Shown piece after piece: positions 37,336 to 51,330 of a DNA stretch of 64,000 nt (position 1 is its first letter; the number at the start of each line of letters is the position of its first letter). The stretch covers positions 1-64,000 of the forward strand of contig DASQAT010000013.1 in NCBI GenBank assembly GCA_035635555.1, in the 5' to 3' direction. Position numbers and translations under genes: made by a program. The notes under the pieces were generated by a model that was not told the DNA's origin, did not search any database, and saw nothing but the letters and a program-made list of their open reading frames with translations. Source of the DNA: Candidatus Dormiibacterota bacterium (GTDB lineage: Bacteria; Acidobacteriota; Polarisedimenticolia; Gp22-AA2).

Positions 37336-38237
37336 CCGAAAGCCTGGCCGCGCGACCGGCGCCCGCTCCACGGGCCCGCGGTCTGCGCGCCGCCTCGGCC
37401 ACCCTGTCGATGATCAAGTTCCAGCACACTCTCTTTGCCCTGCCGTTCGCCTTCACGGGGGCGATCCTGGCGGCGGACGGGCTGCCGTCCCCGCGACAGA
37501 TCGGCTGGATCCTGGGGGCGATGGTCGGGGCGCGCAGCGCGGCGATGATCTTCAACCGGATCGCCGACCTCGATTTCGACCGCAGGAACCCGCGCACTGC
37601 GTCGCGGCCGCTCGTGACCGGGGAGCTGGGGCTCGGGTTCGCCTGGTCGGCGCTCGCGCTGAGCGTGGCGCTCTTCTTCCTGAGCGCCTTCCGGCTGAAC
37701 CGGCTCTCCTTCCTTCTGGCGGCGCCGGCGATTCTGCTCGTCCTGTCGTACTCCTACGCCAAGCGGCTGTCCTGGCTGACGCACCTGCACCTCGGCGCGT
37801 CCTTGGGTCTCGCCCCGCTGGGGGCCTGGATCGCCGTGCGGGGGAGCATCGACACGGCACCGCTCGTGCTCGCGGCCGCGGTCGCCCTGTGGGTCGCCGG
37901 GTTCGACGTCATCTACTCCTGCCAGGACGTCGAGTTCGACAGGCGCGAGCGGCTGCACTCGGCGCCGCGGTCCTTCGGCGTCGCGCGCTCGCTCGTCGTC
38001 TCTTCCGCCATGCACGCGCTGACCGTCCTGCTTCTTCTCGGCCTGCCGCTCCTCCTGCCACTCGGCCTGCCGTACCTCGCCGGTGTCGCCGGCACGGCCG
38101 CTCTCCTCATCTACGAGCACCGGCTGGTCAAGCCGGGAGACCTCAGCCGGGTGAACCACGCGTTCTTCACCGTCAACGGCTGCGTGTCGTTCCTGATCCT
38201 GGCCGCGACGGCGGCCGATCTGGCGCTGCGGGGCTGA
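37320..38237 (+). CDS. ubiA: UbiA-family prenyltransferase (4-hydroxybenzoate octaprenyltransferase or MqnP-like)
   Basis: 305 residues from the ATG at 37320 with GGAAG upstream. There are about eight or nine transmembrane helices. The two Asp-rich motifs that bind the Mg-prenyl diphosphate are present: NRIADLDFDRRN after helix 2 and DVIYSCQDVEFDRRE after helix 6. It attaches a polyprenyl tail to an aromatic quinone precursor in the inner membrane. The pairing with ubiX fits either ubiquinone synthesis or the futalosine menaquinone pathway; other mqn or ubi genes are not in the window, so the symbol denotes the family. Confidence 0.9.
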   Translation: MGNPLTESLAARPAPAPRARGLRAASATLSMIKFQHTLFALPFAFTGAILAADGLPSPRQIGWILGAMVGARSAAMIFNRIADLDFDRRNPRTASRPLVTGELGLGFAWSALALSVALFFLSAFRLNRLSFLLAAPAILLVLSYSYAKRLSWLTHLHLGASLGLAPLGAWIAVRGSIDTAPLVLAAAVALWVAGFDVIYSCQDVEFDRRERLHSAPRSFGVARSLVVSSAMHALTVLLLLGLPLLLPLGLPYLAGVAGTAALLIYEHRLVKPGDLSRVNHAFFTVNGCVSFLILAATAADLALRG

Positions 38238-38238
38238 A

Positions 38239-39717
38239 CTAGGGGATCGGCACGCGCAGGGGGTCGATCGTCCTGCGCGTCACGATCACCGGGCCGGTCA
38301 GGAGAAGGTAGAGGTCGCGCACGTTCGTGCCGGTCGGACCGGTGGTGAAGTCGTCGTTGAGACGCTTGAAGAACTTGTAGGTCGTGGCCTCGCGCAGGAT
38401 GCGCTGCGGGTCGAGACGCGCCAGGCGGGCCCGTTCGAGCGTCGTCTGGTCGACGTAGGCGCCGGCGGCGGGGGAGTTCCCGTCGGTGCCGTCGCTGCCG
38501 ATCGCCAGGAAGGCCCAGGGGCGGGAGCCGAGGCCGGCCATCCGGAGCGCCAGCCGCAGGGCGAGCTCCTGCGCGCGCCCCCCCAGTCCCGGGACCCGCG
38601 GGGCGGTCAGGACCTCCCCGCCGAGCACCAGGAGGCGCGTCCCGGGAGGCGCGGTCTCGATGGCGCGCGCGATCATCTCGACGGCGGTCTCGGCGGGGCC
38701 GGTGATGTCGGTCGGCATCGCCTCGGCCGGCAGGCCGCGCGTCAGGCCGCCGCGCACCGCGGCGTTGCGCAGGTCGCGGTTCGACAGGATCGCCTCGGAG
38801 CGCGAGCGCTTGAAGACCCGGTCGCGCGGCTTCGGTGTCTCGGGCATCCGGCCCCTGTGCATCCCCTCCAGGACTTTCACCGGGATCGCCGGAGCGATGC
38901 CGTAGCGATCGATGGCGCGAATCATGTCGTCGAGCGTGGTTCGGTCCGGCAGGGACGGCCCCGAGGCGACCTCCTCGTAGCGCTCCGGGTCGACGTCGCA
39001 CATCACGAGAGTCGACTGGGTCGCGGCCCGGCGCGCCAGGATCGCCAGGCGCCCTCCCTTCACCGCCGACAGGTGCTTGCGCACCGTGTTGATCGATCCG
39101 ATCGGCGCCCCGCAGGTCAGGAGCACCCTGTGCAGGTTCGTCTTGTCGATCTCCCTCAAGAGCGGCGGAAGGGGCGCCGTCATGAGCGCCGAGCCGCCGC
39201 CGGAAGCGAGGAAGACGACGTCGTCCGCGGCCGTCGCCCGCGCGGCGAAGCGCATCGCCGCCTTACCCGCCGCGAACGAGTCCTTCAGCGGGACCGGGTG
39301 CTCGCCCGGCACGGTCTTCAGCCTGAGGCGGGACGCCGGCAGGCGCAGATCGGCGAGGGAGGCGGTCAAGAACGGGGGCGGATTCGATACGGTGCGGCGT
39401 CCCTTCTCCGGCCTCTCGGCCGGCGGATGGACGACGAGCGCCTCGAGAATGCGCTTGCCGCCCGCCTCCTTGAATCGCTGCACGAAGCCGATCGTCATCG
39501 CCGGTGCCGCCTTCCCGAAGGCGAGAAGGTACAGGCGCCCCTTCCTCGTCATGCTGATCGGGCGGCCGCAGATTGACAGCAGCTCGGGGCGCGCGTGCGC
39601 CGCCCGGCGCACGGCGGCGGCCGGGTCGCAGGCCGCGAGCGCCTCCCTGGCCAGGGCCTGAAGCAGTTGGGCCGCAAGCCCTGCGGCCGGGCGCGGCCCG
39701 GAGTCCCTGATCAGCAT
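38239..39717 (-). CDS. Glycerate 2-kinase (GckA/TtuD, MOFRL type)
   Basis: 492 residues. The N-terminal DUF4147 part has the conserved LYLLAFGKAAPAM and VVFLASGGGSALM nucleotide-binding segments, KHLSAVKGGRLA and VASGPSLPDRTT. The C-terminal MOFRL domain has LGGRAQELALRLAL and AIGSDGTDGNSPAAGAYVD. It phosphorylates glycerate to 2-phosphoglycerate, linking serine, tartrate or hydroxypyruvate metabolism to glycolysis. It has a longer than usual N-terminal half. Its stop lies one base beyond the convergent ubiA stop. No ribosome-binding site is evident before the ATG. Confidence 0.93.
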   Translation of the reverse strand: MLIRDSGPRPAAGLAAQLLQALAREALAACDPAAAVRRAAHARPELLSICGRPISMTRKGRLYLLAFGKAAPAMTIGFVQRFKEAGGKRILEALVVHPPAERPEKGRRTVSNPPPFLTASLADLRLPASRLRLKTVPGEHPVPLKDSFAAGKAAMRFAARATAADDVVFLASGGGSALMTAPLPPLLREIDKTNLHRVLLTCGAPIGSINTVRKHLSAVKGGRLAILARRAATQSTLVMCDVDPERYEEVASGPSLPDRTTLDDMIRAIDRYGIAPAIPVKVLEGMHRGRMPETPKPRDRVFKRSRSEAILSNRDLRNAAVRGGLTRGLPAEAMPTDITGPAETAVEMIARAIETAPPGTRLLVLGGEVLTAPRVPGLGGRAQELALRLALRMAGLGSRPWAFLAIGSDGTDGNSPAAGAYVDQTTLERARLARLDPQRILREATTYKFFKRLNDDFTTGPTGTNVRDLYLLLTGPVIVTRRTIDPLRVPIP

Positions 39718-39798
39718 AGCGTTGTCCGTATTCCGTCAAAACGCGACGGGTCAATCGTTCTCGGGGAGCGCCTCTCCGAACGCCGCGCCCCGCAGGTC

Positions 39799-39828
39799 TT
39801 GACAAGAAATCGACCGCTCTGGTATAAG
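39799..39828 (+). promoter_or_regulatory. Sigma-70 promoter of the HU gene
   Basis: TTGACA (39799-39804), 18-base spacer, TATAAG (39823-39828). The predicted start near 39835 leaves a leader of about 60 bases with a GAGGAGGTG ribosome-binding site. Confidence 0.8.
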
Positions 39829-39893
39829 GCCGACACGTCGCGGGGACAAAAAGGCCTTTTCACCAACCTGATTTCACCTCGAGGAGGTGTCGA

Positions 39894-40166
39894 ATGAACA
39901 AGGCGGATCTGATCGACAAGATCGCCAAGGACGCGAAGATCAGCAAGACGGCCTCCGGCAAGGCGCTGGATTCGCTGGTCGACGGCGTCACCAAGGCACT
40001 GAAGAAGGGCGATCGTGTCGCGCTGGTCGGCTTCGGCACGTTCACGGTCAGCAAGCGCAAGGCTCGCGTCGGCCGCAACCCGCAGACCGGCGAGCAGATC
40101 GAGATCAAGGCGCGCAAGGTGGCGCGCTTCCGTCCGGGCAAGGAGCTCGCGGCCGCCATCCGGTAA
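39894..40166 (+). CDS. hup: DNA-binding protein HU
   Basis: 90 residues, normal for HU. The N-terminal helical dimerisation domain begins [19 protein letters not shown]. The [14 protein letters not shown] turn is followed by the DNA-intercalating arm [20 protein letters not shown] with the Arg-Asn-Pro tip. It bends and compacts chromosomal DNA; near the origin it could also help DnaA-mediated melting. It is monocistronic, with its own strong promoter, ribosome-binding site and terminator, which suits an abundant protein. Confidence 0.97.
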   Translation: MNKADLIDKIAKDAKISKTASGKALDSLVDGVTKALKKGDRVALVGFGTFTVSKRKARVGRNPQTGEQIEIKARKVARFRPGKELAAAIR

Positions 40167-40204
40167 CATCTCCGCGCGTCGCGACGTTTTCATCGCACAC
40201 ATCG

Positions 40205-40237
40205 AAGGGCGGCGTCCACGCGAGTGGCGCCGCCCTT
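40205..40237 (+). terminator. Rho-independent terminator of the HU gene (probably bidirectional)
   Basis: AAGGGCGGCG pairs with CGCCGCCCTT (10 bp); after a single bulged T the stem continues CCAC/GTGG and is capped by a GCGA tetraloop. The right side is followed by CTTGCG, a short T-tract. The carboxylase operon ends at 40261 on the opposite strand, so the hairpin may serve both. Confidence 0.85.
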
Positions 40238-40260
40238 CTTGCGTCCGGCCCAGGGTCCCG

Positions 40261-40800
40261 TTACTCAACGGTGAACAGGCCGGCGCCCGCCTCCACCGTC
40301 TCGCCCGCTCGCACGCGGATCCGGGTCACGCGCCCCTCCTTGGGGGCCAGAAGCTCGTTCTCCATCTTCATCGCCTCGACCACCAGGACCCCCTGGCCGG
40401 AGCGGACCTCCTGCCCCTCCTTCACCAGGAGCGTCGTGACTCTCCCCGGCATGATGGCGCGCACTTCGACCGGCCCCTCCAGGACCGGCGGACCGGGAGC
40501 GCCCCGGCGTCGCTGCGGGTCGAGGAGCGTCACCGAGTACGGACGTCCCGCGAGCACCACGCCCCACTCCCCCCGGCCTCCCGGCGCGGGCCGGCCGCTC
40601 CCCCCCGACGCGACGCCTCCTTCGCGCGCGACCGCGGCCTCCCGGATCTGTCCGTCGATCGACAGCCACAGGACGGCCCCGTCGCCGCGTCTCTCGATCT
40701 CGCGCGTCTTTCCGTCGAGGCTGACGCTGAAGCGGCCGCCGCCGCGCGGCGCCACCTCGATCTGGAACTCCTTCTCCCCGACGCGGGCCAGGTAGCGCAT
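40261..40800 (-). CDS. Biotin carboxyl carrier protein of an acyl-CoA carboxylase
   Basis: 179 residues. The C-terminal 70 residues are a biotinyl domain with the biotin-accepting Lys145 in VEAMKMEN, preceded by IMPGRVTTLLVKEGQEV. The N-terminal 90 residues are a beta-rich domain, like the BT region that docks the carrier in propionyl- or methylcrotonyl-CoA carboxylases, here on a separate polypeptide. A Gly/Arg/Pro-rich linker joins the two. It carries CO2 from the biotin carboxylase to the carboxyltransferase encoded immediately upstream. Its start is four bases after the carboxylase stop. Confidence 0.93.
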   Translation of the reverse strand: MRYLARVGEKEFQIEVAPRGGGRFSVSLDGKTREIERRGDGAVLWLSIDGQIREAAVAREGGVASGGSGRPAPGGRGEWGVVLAGRPYSVTLLDPQRRRGAPGPPVLEGPVEVRAIMPGRVTTLLVKEGQEVRSGQGVLVVEAMKMENELLAPKEGRVTRIRVRAGETVEAGAGLFTVE

Positions 40801-40803
40801 CGC

Positions 40804-42422
40804 TCAATGCCCTCTCGGGAGGCGCGCCTCCATCTGGGCGCGTCTTCCCGCCAGGGACCACGGACCATGCCCCGGGACCGCCTCGCGGGACGCCGGGCGG
40901 GAGGCCTCCTCGGTGGCGCGGACGGCCGCCGCGATCGCGGCGATCTCCGCGTCCGGACCCGCCTCCTGCATCAGAGGCGCCAGACGCGGCATGACGCGGT
41001 CCACGAAGCCGATGTCCAGACGGCCGGCCACGAAGTCGGGATCGGAGAGGAGGACCCGGTCGAACGGCAGCGTGGTCCTGATTCCGGCGACCAGGAACTC
41101 GTCGACCGCGCGTCGCAGGCGCGCGATCGCCTCGTTCCGGTCGGAGCCCCACGCCAGGAGCTTGGCGATGAGGGCGTCGTAGTGGAGGGTGATCTCGTCC
41201 CCCGCCTGCAGGGCGGTGTCCACGCGGATCCCCGGTCCGGCGGGGAGGCGCAGCGCGAGGATCCTCCCGGGCGAGGGGCGGAAACCGTTCGCGGGGTCCT
41301 CGGCCAGGATACGGCACTCGATCGCCCAGCCGCGCGGCTGGAGCCGATCCTGGCGGAGACCGAGGCGGTCGCCGCGGGCGATCTCGATCTGGGCGCGCAC
41401 CAGATCGACGCCTGTGACGAGCTCGGTGACCGGGTGCTCGACCTGAATGCGGGCGTTCACCTCCATGAAGTACGGGCGCCCCTTCGCGTCGAGCAGGAAC
41501 TCGACCGTCCCGGCGTTGCGATAGCCGCAGGCGCGCACGACCTCGAGGGCGATCTCCCCCAGGCGCGCCCGGTCGGCCGGCCGCAGGGCCACCGAGGGAG
41601 CCTCCTCGACGAGCTTCTGGTGCCGGCGCTGCACAGAGCACTCGCGCTCCCCCAGGTGCACGGCGTGGCCGTGAGCGTCGGCGAGGATCTGGATCTCGAT
41701 ATGTCTCACGTTCTCCATGAACTTCTCGGCGTAGATCCCGTCGTCGCCGAACGAGGCCTTCGCCTCCGACCGGGCGGCGCGCAGGGCCGGATCGAGCTCG
41801 GCCTCACGGCGCACCACGCGCATCCCCTTGCCTCCCCCGCCGGCGGCCGCCTTCAGCATGACGGGATATCCGCTCTGGCGCGCAAAAGCCGCGATCGTGG
41901 CGGCGTCGGCCGCCCGATCGAGGAGGCCCGGGATGACCGGGACGCCGCGTTTCTCCATGAGCCTCCGCGCCTCGACCTTGTCCCCCATCAGGCGCATCGC
42001 CTCGGGGGGCGGCCCGATGAAGACGAGGGAGGCGTCTTCGCAGGCCCGCGCGAACCCTGAGTTCTCCGCCAGGAAGCCGTAGCCGGGGTGGACGGCGTCG
42101 GCGCGCGCCACGCGCGCCGCCTTCAGGATCGCGTCGGTGTCGAGGTAGGACGAGGCGGCGGGCGCGTCGCCGATGCGGAAGGCGGAGTCCGCGAGGCGCA
42201 CCGGCAGGGTGTCGCGGTCCGCCTCCGAGTAGACGACCACCGGGGAGATCCCCATCTCCCGGCAGGCGCGCAGGACGCGCAGGACGATCTCCCCCCGGTT
42301 GGCGATCAGGACGCGTCGGATCGGCCGGTGACGCTCACGCGGGGCCGGGCGCCGCGCCGCGGCGGACCGGCCGGTGGCGCGCCGCGCGCCGCCTCGCTTC
42401 GGGGCGGGCCGGGACGTCGTCT

Positions 42423-42426
<4 letters not shown>
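40804..42426 (-). CDS. Acyl-CoA carboxylase biotin carboxylase subunit
   Basis: 540 residues from a GTG at 42426 that overlaps the carboxyltransferase stop (GTGA), so expression is coupled. An Arg/Ala/Pro-rich N-terminal tail of about 35 residues precedes the start of the conserved domain ([19 protein letters not shown]). ATP-grasp features are present: [46 protein letters not shown] and the catalytic [16 protein letters not shown]. It carboxylates biotin using ATP and bicarbonate. The basic N-terminal tail is unusual for the family and may be a low-complexity extension; an internal start closer to the domain is possible. Confidence 0.93.
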
Positions 42427-43970
<1,544 letters not shown>

Positions 43971-43971
43971 G

Positions 43972-44637
43972 TCAGCCTTTCCGCATCTGCTGCGGCAGCT
44001 TCTCCCAGTCCTTCAGGAATTTCTGCAGACCGATGTCGGTGAGCGGATGCTTGATGAGCGCCTCGAGGACGGAAAACGGCATGGTCGCGATGTCGGCCCC
44101 CAGGCTCGCGGCCTCGACCACGTGCAGGGGGGTTCTGATGCTGGCGGCCAGGATCTCGCACTTGAAGTCGTAGTTGTCGAAGATGGTCCGGATCTCGCGC
44201 ACGATCTCCATGCCGACGTGGCTGATGTCGTCGAGCCGGCCGATGAACGGGCTCACGAACGCCGCCCCCGCCTTCGCCGCCAGGAGCGCCTGCGGCGACG
44301 AGAAGATGAGGGTCGTGTTGATCGTGATCCCCTCCGACGAGAGGGTCTTGATGGCGCGCAGACCCTCGCGGATCATCGGGATCTTGATGATCACATTGGG
44401 GGCCCCGACCTTGCGCTTGATCTCCCGGCCCTCGCGGATCATCTCGTCCGTGGTGGTCGAGACCACCTCGGCGCTGACCGGGCCGGAGACGATGGCGCAG
44501 ATCTCGCGCACCACCTCGAGAAAGTCGCGCCCCTCCTTGGCCACCAGGGAGGGGTTGGTGGTCACGCCGTCGAGAATGCCCCACGAGTTCGCCTCCCGGA
44601 TCTCCTGGATGTTCGCCGTGTCGAGAAAGATCTTCAT
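43972..44637 (-). CDS. fsa: Transaldolase-like fructose-6-phosphate aldolase
   Basis: 221 residues, the short transaldolase/FSA length. It begins [16 protein letters not shown]; the Schiff-base Lys85 lies in [41 protein letters not shown] and SPFIGRLDD follow. Members either cleave fructose-6-phosphate or act as transaldolases in the pentose phosphate pathway; sequence alone does not decide. Its start overlaps the gyrA stop by four bases (ATGA), an odd coupling of central metabolism to gyrase. Confidence 0.92.
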   Translation of the reverse strand: MKIFLDTANIQEIREANSWGILDGVTTNPSLVAKEGRDFLEVVREICAIVSGPVSAEVVSTTTDEMIREGREIKRKVGAPNVIIKIPMIREGLRAIKTLSSEGITINTTLIFSSPQALLAAKAGAAFVSPFIGRLDDISHVGMEIVREIRTIFDNYDFKCEILAASIRTPLHVVEAASLGADIATMPFSVLEALIKHPLTDIGLQKFLKDWEKLPQQMRKG

Positions 44638-47222
44638 GCCTCCTCCTCCTCCCCCTCCGGTGCAGCACCGTTCCCGCCCGTCGTCTCCAAGGCCCCGCCG
44701 ATCGCCTGGGGCCCGGCCGGCGCCTCGCCGGCCGGGTCGGCGTCCCCTTCCGCCACCCGCGCCACCGCCACGACCGTGTCCCCGTCGTCGAGGTGGATGA
44801 GACGCACGCCCTGCGTCGGCCGCCCCAGGATCGAGATGTCTCTCACGTTCGTGCGGATGATCTTGCCGAAGGCGGTGATCACCATCACCTGATCGTCCCC
44901 CGAGACCTCCATGACCTGGACCACGGGCCCCGTCTTGTCGGTGACCTTGAGGTTGATGATGCCGGTCCCGCCGCGTCCCTGCAGGCGGTACTCCTCGACG
45001 GCGGTGCGCTTGGCGTATCCCTTCGCGGTGACCGTGAGGATCGTGCCGTCCTTCGATCGCAGCACGTCCATCTCGACGATCTCGTCCCTTTCGTCGGGAC
45101 GCTTCGAGTCGGGATCCGGCATCCCGGCCCGCAGGGAGAGCTTCATGCCGATGACACCGTGTGCGCCCCGTCCCATCGGCCGGACGTCCGCCTCGGGGAA
45201 ACGGATCGCCTGGCCATCGGCGGTCGCCATGAAGATCTCCTGCCTGCCGTCCGTCAGGTTGACCGACAGGAGCTCGTCGTCCTCTTCGATACCCATCGCG
45301 ATGATCCCCCCGGCCCTGGGGTTTCCGTAGGCCGACAACGGTGTTTTCTTGATGATCCCTTTCTTCGTGCAGAAGATAACGTAACGGTCCTCGGCGAAGT
45401 CCTTGACGGGGACGAGCGCCGCCACCTTCTCCTCGGGCATGAGCTCGACGAAGTTGACGATGTTCTTCCCCTTGCCGGCCGCGCCGATCTGGGGAATCTC
45501 GTGCACCTTCAGCCAGTGCACGCGGCCCTGGGTGGTGAAGATCAGGATCGAGGCGTGCGTCGAGGCGACGAACAGGTGCTCGACGAAGTCCTCTTCGCGC
45601 GTGGTCATGCCGGTGCGTCCCTTGCCGCCCCGGCGCTGGCTCCTGTAGATGGTGAGCGGGTTCCGCTTCATGTAGCCGGCGTGGGAGACGGTGATGACCA
45701 TCTCCTCCTCGGCGATCATGTCCTCGACGGAGATCTCGCCGGCGTGCGCGATGATCTCCGTGCGCCGCGCGTCGCCGTAGTTCTTGCGGATCTCCTTGAG
45801 CTCCTCGACGATGAGACCGTAGACCAGCCGATCGTTGGCGAGGATCTCCCTGAGACGGGCGATCTGCTTCAATGTCTCGGTGTACTCGTCGACGATCTTC
45901 TGGCGCTCCAGCCCCGTCAGGCGCTGCAGCTTCATGTCGAGGATGGCGTGCGCCTGCACGTCCGACAGCTTGAAGCGCAGACGCATCGCCTGGCGCGCCT
46001 CGTCGGGCGCCTTGGCGGCGCGGATGAGGGAGATCATCTCGTCCAGGTTGTCGAGGGCGACCTTGAGCCCCTCCAGGATGTGGGCGCGCTCCTCGGCCCG
46101 GGTCAGCTCGTAGGCGGTGCGCCGGGTGATCACCTCGCGGCGGTGATCGATGAAGTGCGTCAGCATCTGCTTGAGGTTCAGGACCTGCGGCCGGTTGTTG
46201 ACGATGGCCAGGAAGATCGCGCCGAACGTCTCCTGCATCTGGGTGTGCTTGTACAGGTTGTTCAGGATGACCTTGGGCACGGCGTCGCGGCGCAGGTCGA
46301 GCACCACGCGGATTCCGTCGCGGTCGGACTCGTCGCGGATGTCGGTGATGCCGTCGATCTTCTTCTCGTTCACCAGGTGGGCGATCTGCTCGATCATCCG
46401 CGATTTGTTCACCTGGTACGGGATCTCGGTGACGACGATGCGGTCCTTGCCGCGCTTGCCTCCCTCTTCGACGGTCGCCCGGGCTCTCATCAGAACGTGG
46501 CCGCGGCCGGTGCGGTAGGCCTGGACGATCCCCTCCCGTCCGAGGATGTATCCCGAGGTCGGGAAGTCGGGCCCCTTGATGTGCTGCATCAGGGCGTCGA
46601 TGCTGATGTCCGGGTCCTCGACCTGGGCGATGACGGCGTCCACCACCTCCGACATGTTGTGCGGCGGGATGTTCGTGGCCATGCCGACCGCGATGCCGGA
46701 CGAGCCGTTGACCAGGAGGTTAGGGAAGCGGCTCGGCAGGACGAGCGGCTCCTTCTGCTGGCCGTCGTAATTGGGCCCGAAATCGACCGTGTCCTTGTCG
46801 ATGTCGGCCAGCATCTCGTGCGCCAGTTTCGACATCCGGACCTCGGTGTAGCGCATGGCCGCGGGGGCGTCGCCGTCCACCGAGCCGAAGTTCCCCTGTC
46901 CGTCGACCAGGGGGTAGCGCATGGAGAAGTCCTGCGCCAGGCGGACGATCGTGTCGTAGATCGCCGTGTCGCCGTGCGGGTGGAATTTCCCCATCACGTC
47001 CCCGACGATGCGCGCCGCCTTCTTGTACGGCTTGTCGTGGTGGTTCCCCGCCTCGTGCATGGCGAACAGCACGCGGCGGTGCACCGGCTTGAACCCGTCC
47101 CGCACGTCGGGCAGGGCCCGGCCGATGATCACGCTCATCGCGTAATCGAGGTAGGACCTCCGCATCTCGGTCTCGATGGAGATGCGGCTGTGATCGGGGG
47201 CCGTCTGCGGCGTTTCGTCCAT
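44634..47222 (-). CDS. gyrA: DNA gyrase subunit A
   Basis: 862 residues. Catalytic Tyr125 is in [10 protein letters not shown], and the quinolone-resistance region reads [10 protein letters not shown] with Thr86 at the position of E. coli Ser83 and Asp90 at that of Asp87. The C-terminal pinwheel includes the GyrA box QRRGGKG, so this is true gyrase rather than topoisomerase IV ParC. With GyrB it introduces negative supercoils. The C-terminal 40 residues are acidic and Pro/Gly-rich. It starts five bases after the gyrB stop. Confidence 0.98.
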   Translation of the reverse strand: MDETPQTAPDHSRISIETEMRRSYLDYAMSVIIGRALPDVRDGFKPVHRRVLFAMHEAGNHHDKPYKKAARIVGDVMGKFHPHGDTAIYDTIVRLAQDFSMRYPLVDGQGNFGSVDGDAPAAMRYTEVRMSKLAHEMLADIDKDTVDFGPNYDGQQKEPLVLPSRFPNLLVNGSSGIAVGMATNIPPHNMSEVVDAVIAQVEDPDISIDALMQHIKGPDFPTSGYILGREGIVQAYRTGRGHVLMRARATVEEGGKRGKDRIVVTEIPYQVNKSRMIEQIAHLVNEKKIDGITDIRDESDRDGIRVVLDLRRDAVPKVILNNLYKHTQMQETFGAIFLAIVNNRPQVLNLKQMLTHFIDHRREVITRRTAYELTRAEERAHILEGLKVALDNLDEMISLIRAAKAPDEARQAMRLRFKLSDVQAHAILDMKLQRLTGLERQKIVDEYTETLKQIARLREILANDRLVYGLIVEELKEIRKNYGDARRTEIIAHAGEISVEDMIAEEEMVITVSHAGYMKRNPLTIYRSQRRGGKGRTGMTTREEDFVEHLFVASTHASILIFTTQGRVHWLKVHEIPQIGAAGKGKNIVNFVELMPEEKVAALVPVKDFAEDRYVIFCTKKGIIKKTPLSAYGNPRAGGIIAMGIEEDDELLSVNLTDGRQEIFMATADGQAIRFPEADVRPMGRGAHGVIGMKLSLRAGMPDPDSKRPDERDEIVEMDVLRSKDGTILTVTAKGYAKRTAVEEYRLQGRGGTGIINLKVTDKTGPVVQVMEVSGDDQVMVITAFGKIIRTNVRDISILGRPTQGVRLIHLDDGDTVVAVARVAEGDADPAGEAPAGPQAIGGALETTGGNGAAPEGEEEEA

Positions 47223-47227
47223 CGGCC

Positions 47228-49988
<2,761 letters not shown>

Positions 49989-51095
49989 TCATATCCGCAT
50001 CGGCATCACGACGTAGCGGTAATCCCTGCCCTCCTGGCCGACCGGGCGCAGAAGCCCCTGGGTCCCCTCGTCCTTGAGAGCCAGAATGAACGTGCCAGGA
50101 CCCATCGCCTGCAGAAAATCGAGGATGTATTTCGCGTTGAATCCGACCTCGAGCGGACCGCCCGTGTACTCCACGTCGATGCTCTCGGCCGCCTCGCCGA
50201 CCTCGGGATTATTCGAGGAGATCTCGACGCTCCCTTTCTGCAGCGCGATCTTGACCGCGCGCGAGCGCTCGCTGGACAGGAGCGCGACACGCCTTACCAC
50301 CTCGGCGAAGGCGGCGCCGTCGAACTTGAGCAGCTTGTCATTTCCCTCGGGGATGACCTTCTCGAAGTCCGGAAACTTCCCGGGGACGATCGTCGAGCTC
50401 ATGACGGTCTTACCGGCCTTGAAGAAAACGTGATTGTCCTTCTGGCCGAACAGGATCTCGGACTCTCCGTCGCCGATGCGCGAGATCTCCTGGACGGTCT
50501 TGCGCGGGATGATGACCTCGATCCGCTCCTCCGACGCCCCCTTCTCGAGGCGCCCGCTGACGTACGCCAGGCGATGCCCGTCGGTCGACACCATCGTCAG
50601 GCTCTTCTTGCTGAGGATCATGAGGGTGCCGTTGATCTGGTAGCGTGTCTCGTCGGTCGTGACCGCGAACAGGACTTTCGAGATCATGTCGATGAAGAGC
50701 GGTCTTTCGATCGGGATTCCCTTCGCGAAGTCGAATTCGGGCATCGTCGGGAAGTCGTCGCGCGACAGACCCACGATCCTGAAGCGCGCCTTCTGGCAGG
50801 TGATCTGTGTCCAGCTGCCCTCCTCCGACTTGAGACGCACCTCGGCGTCGGGAAGGTAGCGCACGATGTCGTAGAGACGCCTCGCGGAGAGGGCGACCGA
50901 TCCCGGCTTCGTCACCTTGGCCTCGCAGGTCGTTCGGATGCCGACCTCGAGGTCCGTCGCCAGGAGCTCGAGCTGGTCCTTCTGCGCGTCGATGACGATG
51001 TTCGAGAGGATCGGGATGGTGCTCTTCTTCTCCACGATCCCCTGCATCACCTCCAGCTCCTTGAGAAGATTCTCCTTCGTGGTCACGAAGTCCAT
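49989..51095 (-). CDS. dnaN: DNA polymerase III beta subunit (sliding clamp)
   Basis: 368 residues with a GGAGG ribosome-binding site. Three consecutive clamp folds are recognisable: MDFVTTKENLLKELEVMQG opening, the middle domain from FPTMPEFDFAKG, and the C-terminal LQAMGPGTFILAL plus YVVMPMRI tail. It forms the ring that tethers polymerase III to DNA. It lies 235 bp after dnaA. Confidence 0.98.
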   Translation of the reverse strand: MDFVTTKENLLKELEVMQGIVEKKSTIPILSNIVIDAQKDQLELLATDLEVGIRTTCEAKVTKPGSVALSARRLYDIVRYLPDAEVRLKSEEGSWTQITCQKARFRIVGLSRDDFPTMPEFDFAKGIPIERPLFIDMISKVLFAVTTDETRYQINGTLMILSKKSLTMVSTDGHRLAYVSGRLEKGASEERIEVIIPRKTVQEISRIGDGESEILFGQKDNHVFFKAGKTVMSSTIVPGKFPDFEKVIPEGNDKLLKFDGAAFAEVVRRVALLSSERSRAVKIALQKGSVEISSNNPEVGEAAESIDVEYTGGPLEVGFNAKYILDFLQAMGPGTFILALKDEGTQGLLRPVGQEGRDYRYVVMPMRI

Positions 51096-51143
51096 GAGTC
51101 CTCCGACTGCTGGGATCGGCCCCTTACATTTCGAGGGTAAAAG

Positions 51144-51152
51144 ATTGTAGCA
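51144..51152 (-). promoter_or_regulatory. Extended -10 promoter candidate for dnaN
   Basis: Minus-strand TGCTACAAT matches the extended -10 form TGn plus TACAAT; there is no good -35. A transcript starting near 51137 would leave about 40 bases of leader before dnaN. Confidence 0.5.
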
Positions 51153-51161
51153 CTAGCAGGG

Positions 51162-51327
51162 CCTGTGGATGGCGCGCAAAACCGGCCCGGGCCGTGGCAG
51201 GGGCGGGGTTGAGCGCCGTCGAGGACGTGCAGGGTCCTGTGCGCGGACGGGTGTCCGCCTGTGGACGCTTTGGCGCCGGTCGCCGATCCACAGGCGGGCG
51301 TTCCGCGATCCACAGGATCCTGTGGAC
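51162..51327. other. Cluster of DnaA-box-like sequences between dnaA and dnaN (possible part of oriC)
   Basis: The core TCCACAGG or its complement CCTGTGGA occurs five times in 166 bases: 51162-51169, 51258-51265, 51287-51294, 51309-51316 and 51319-51326. The last two form a perfect 18-bp palindrome (51309-51326) ending five bases from the dnaA stop codon. The core TCCACA is that of the DnaA box TTATCCACA; the first bases deviate (GATCCACAGG). Confidence 0.65.
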
Positions 51328-51330
51328 GTA

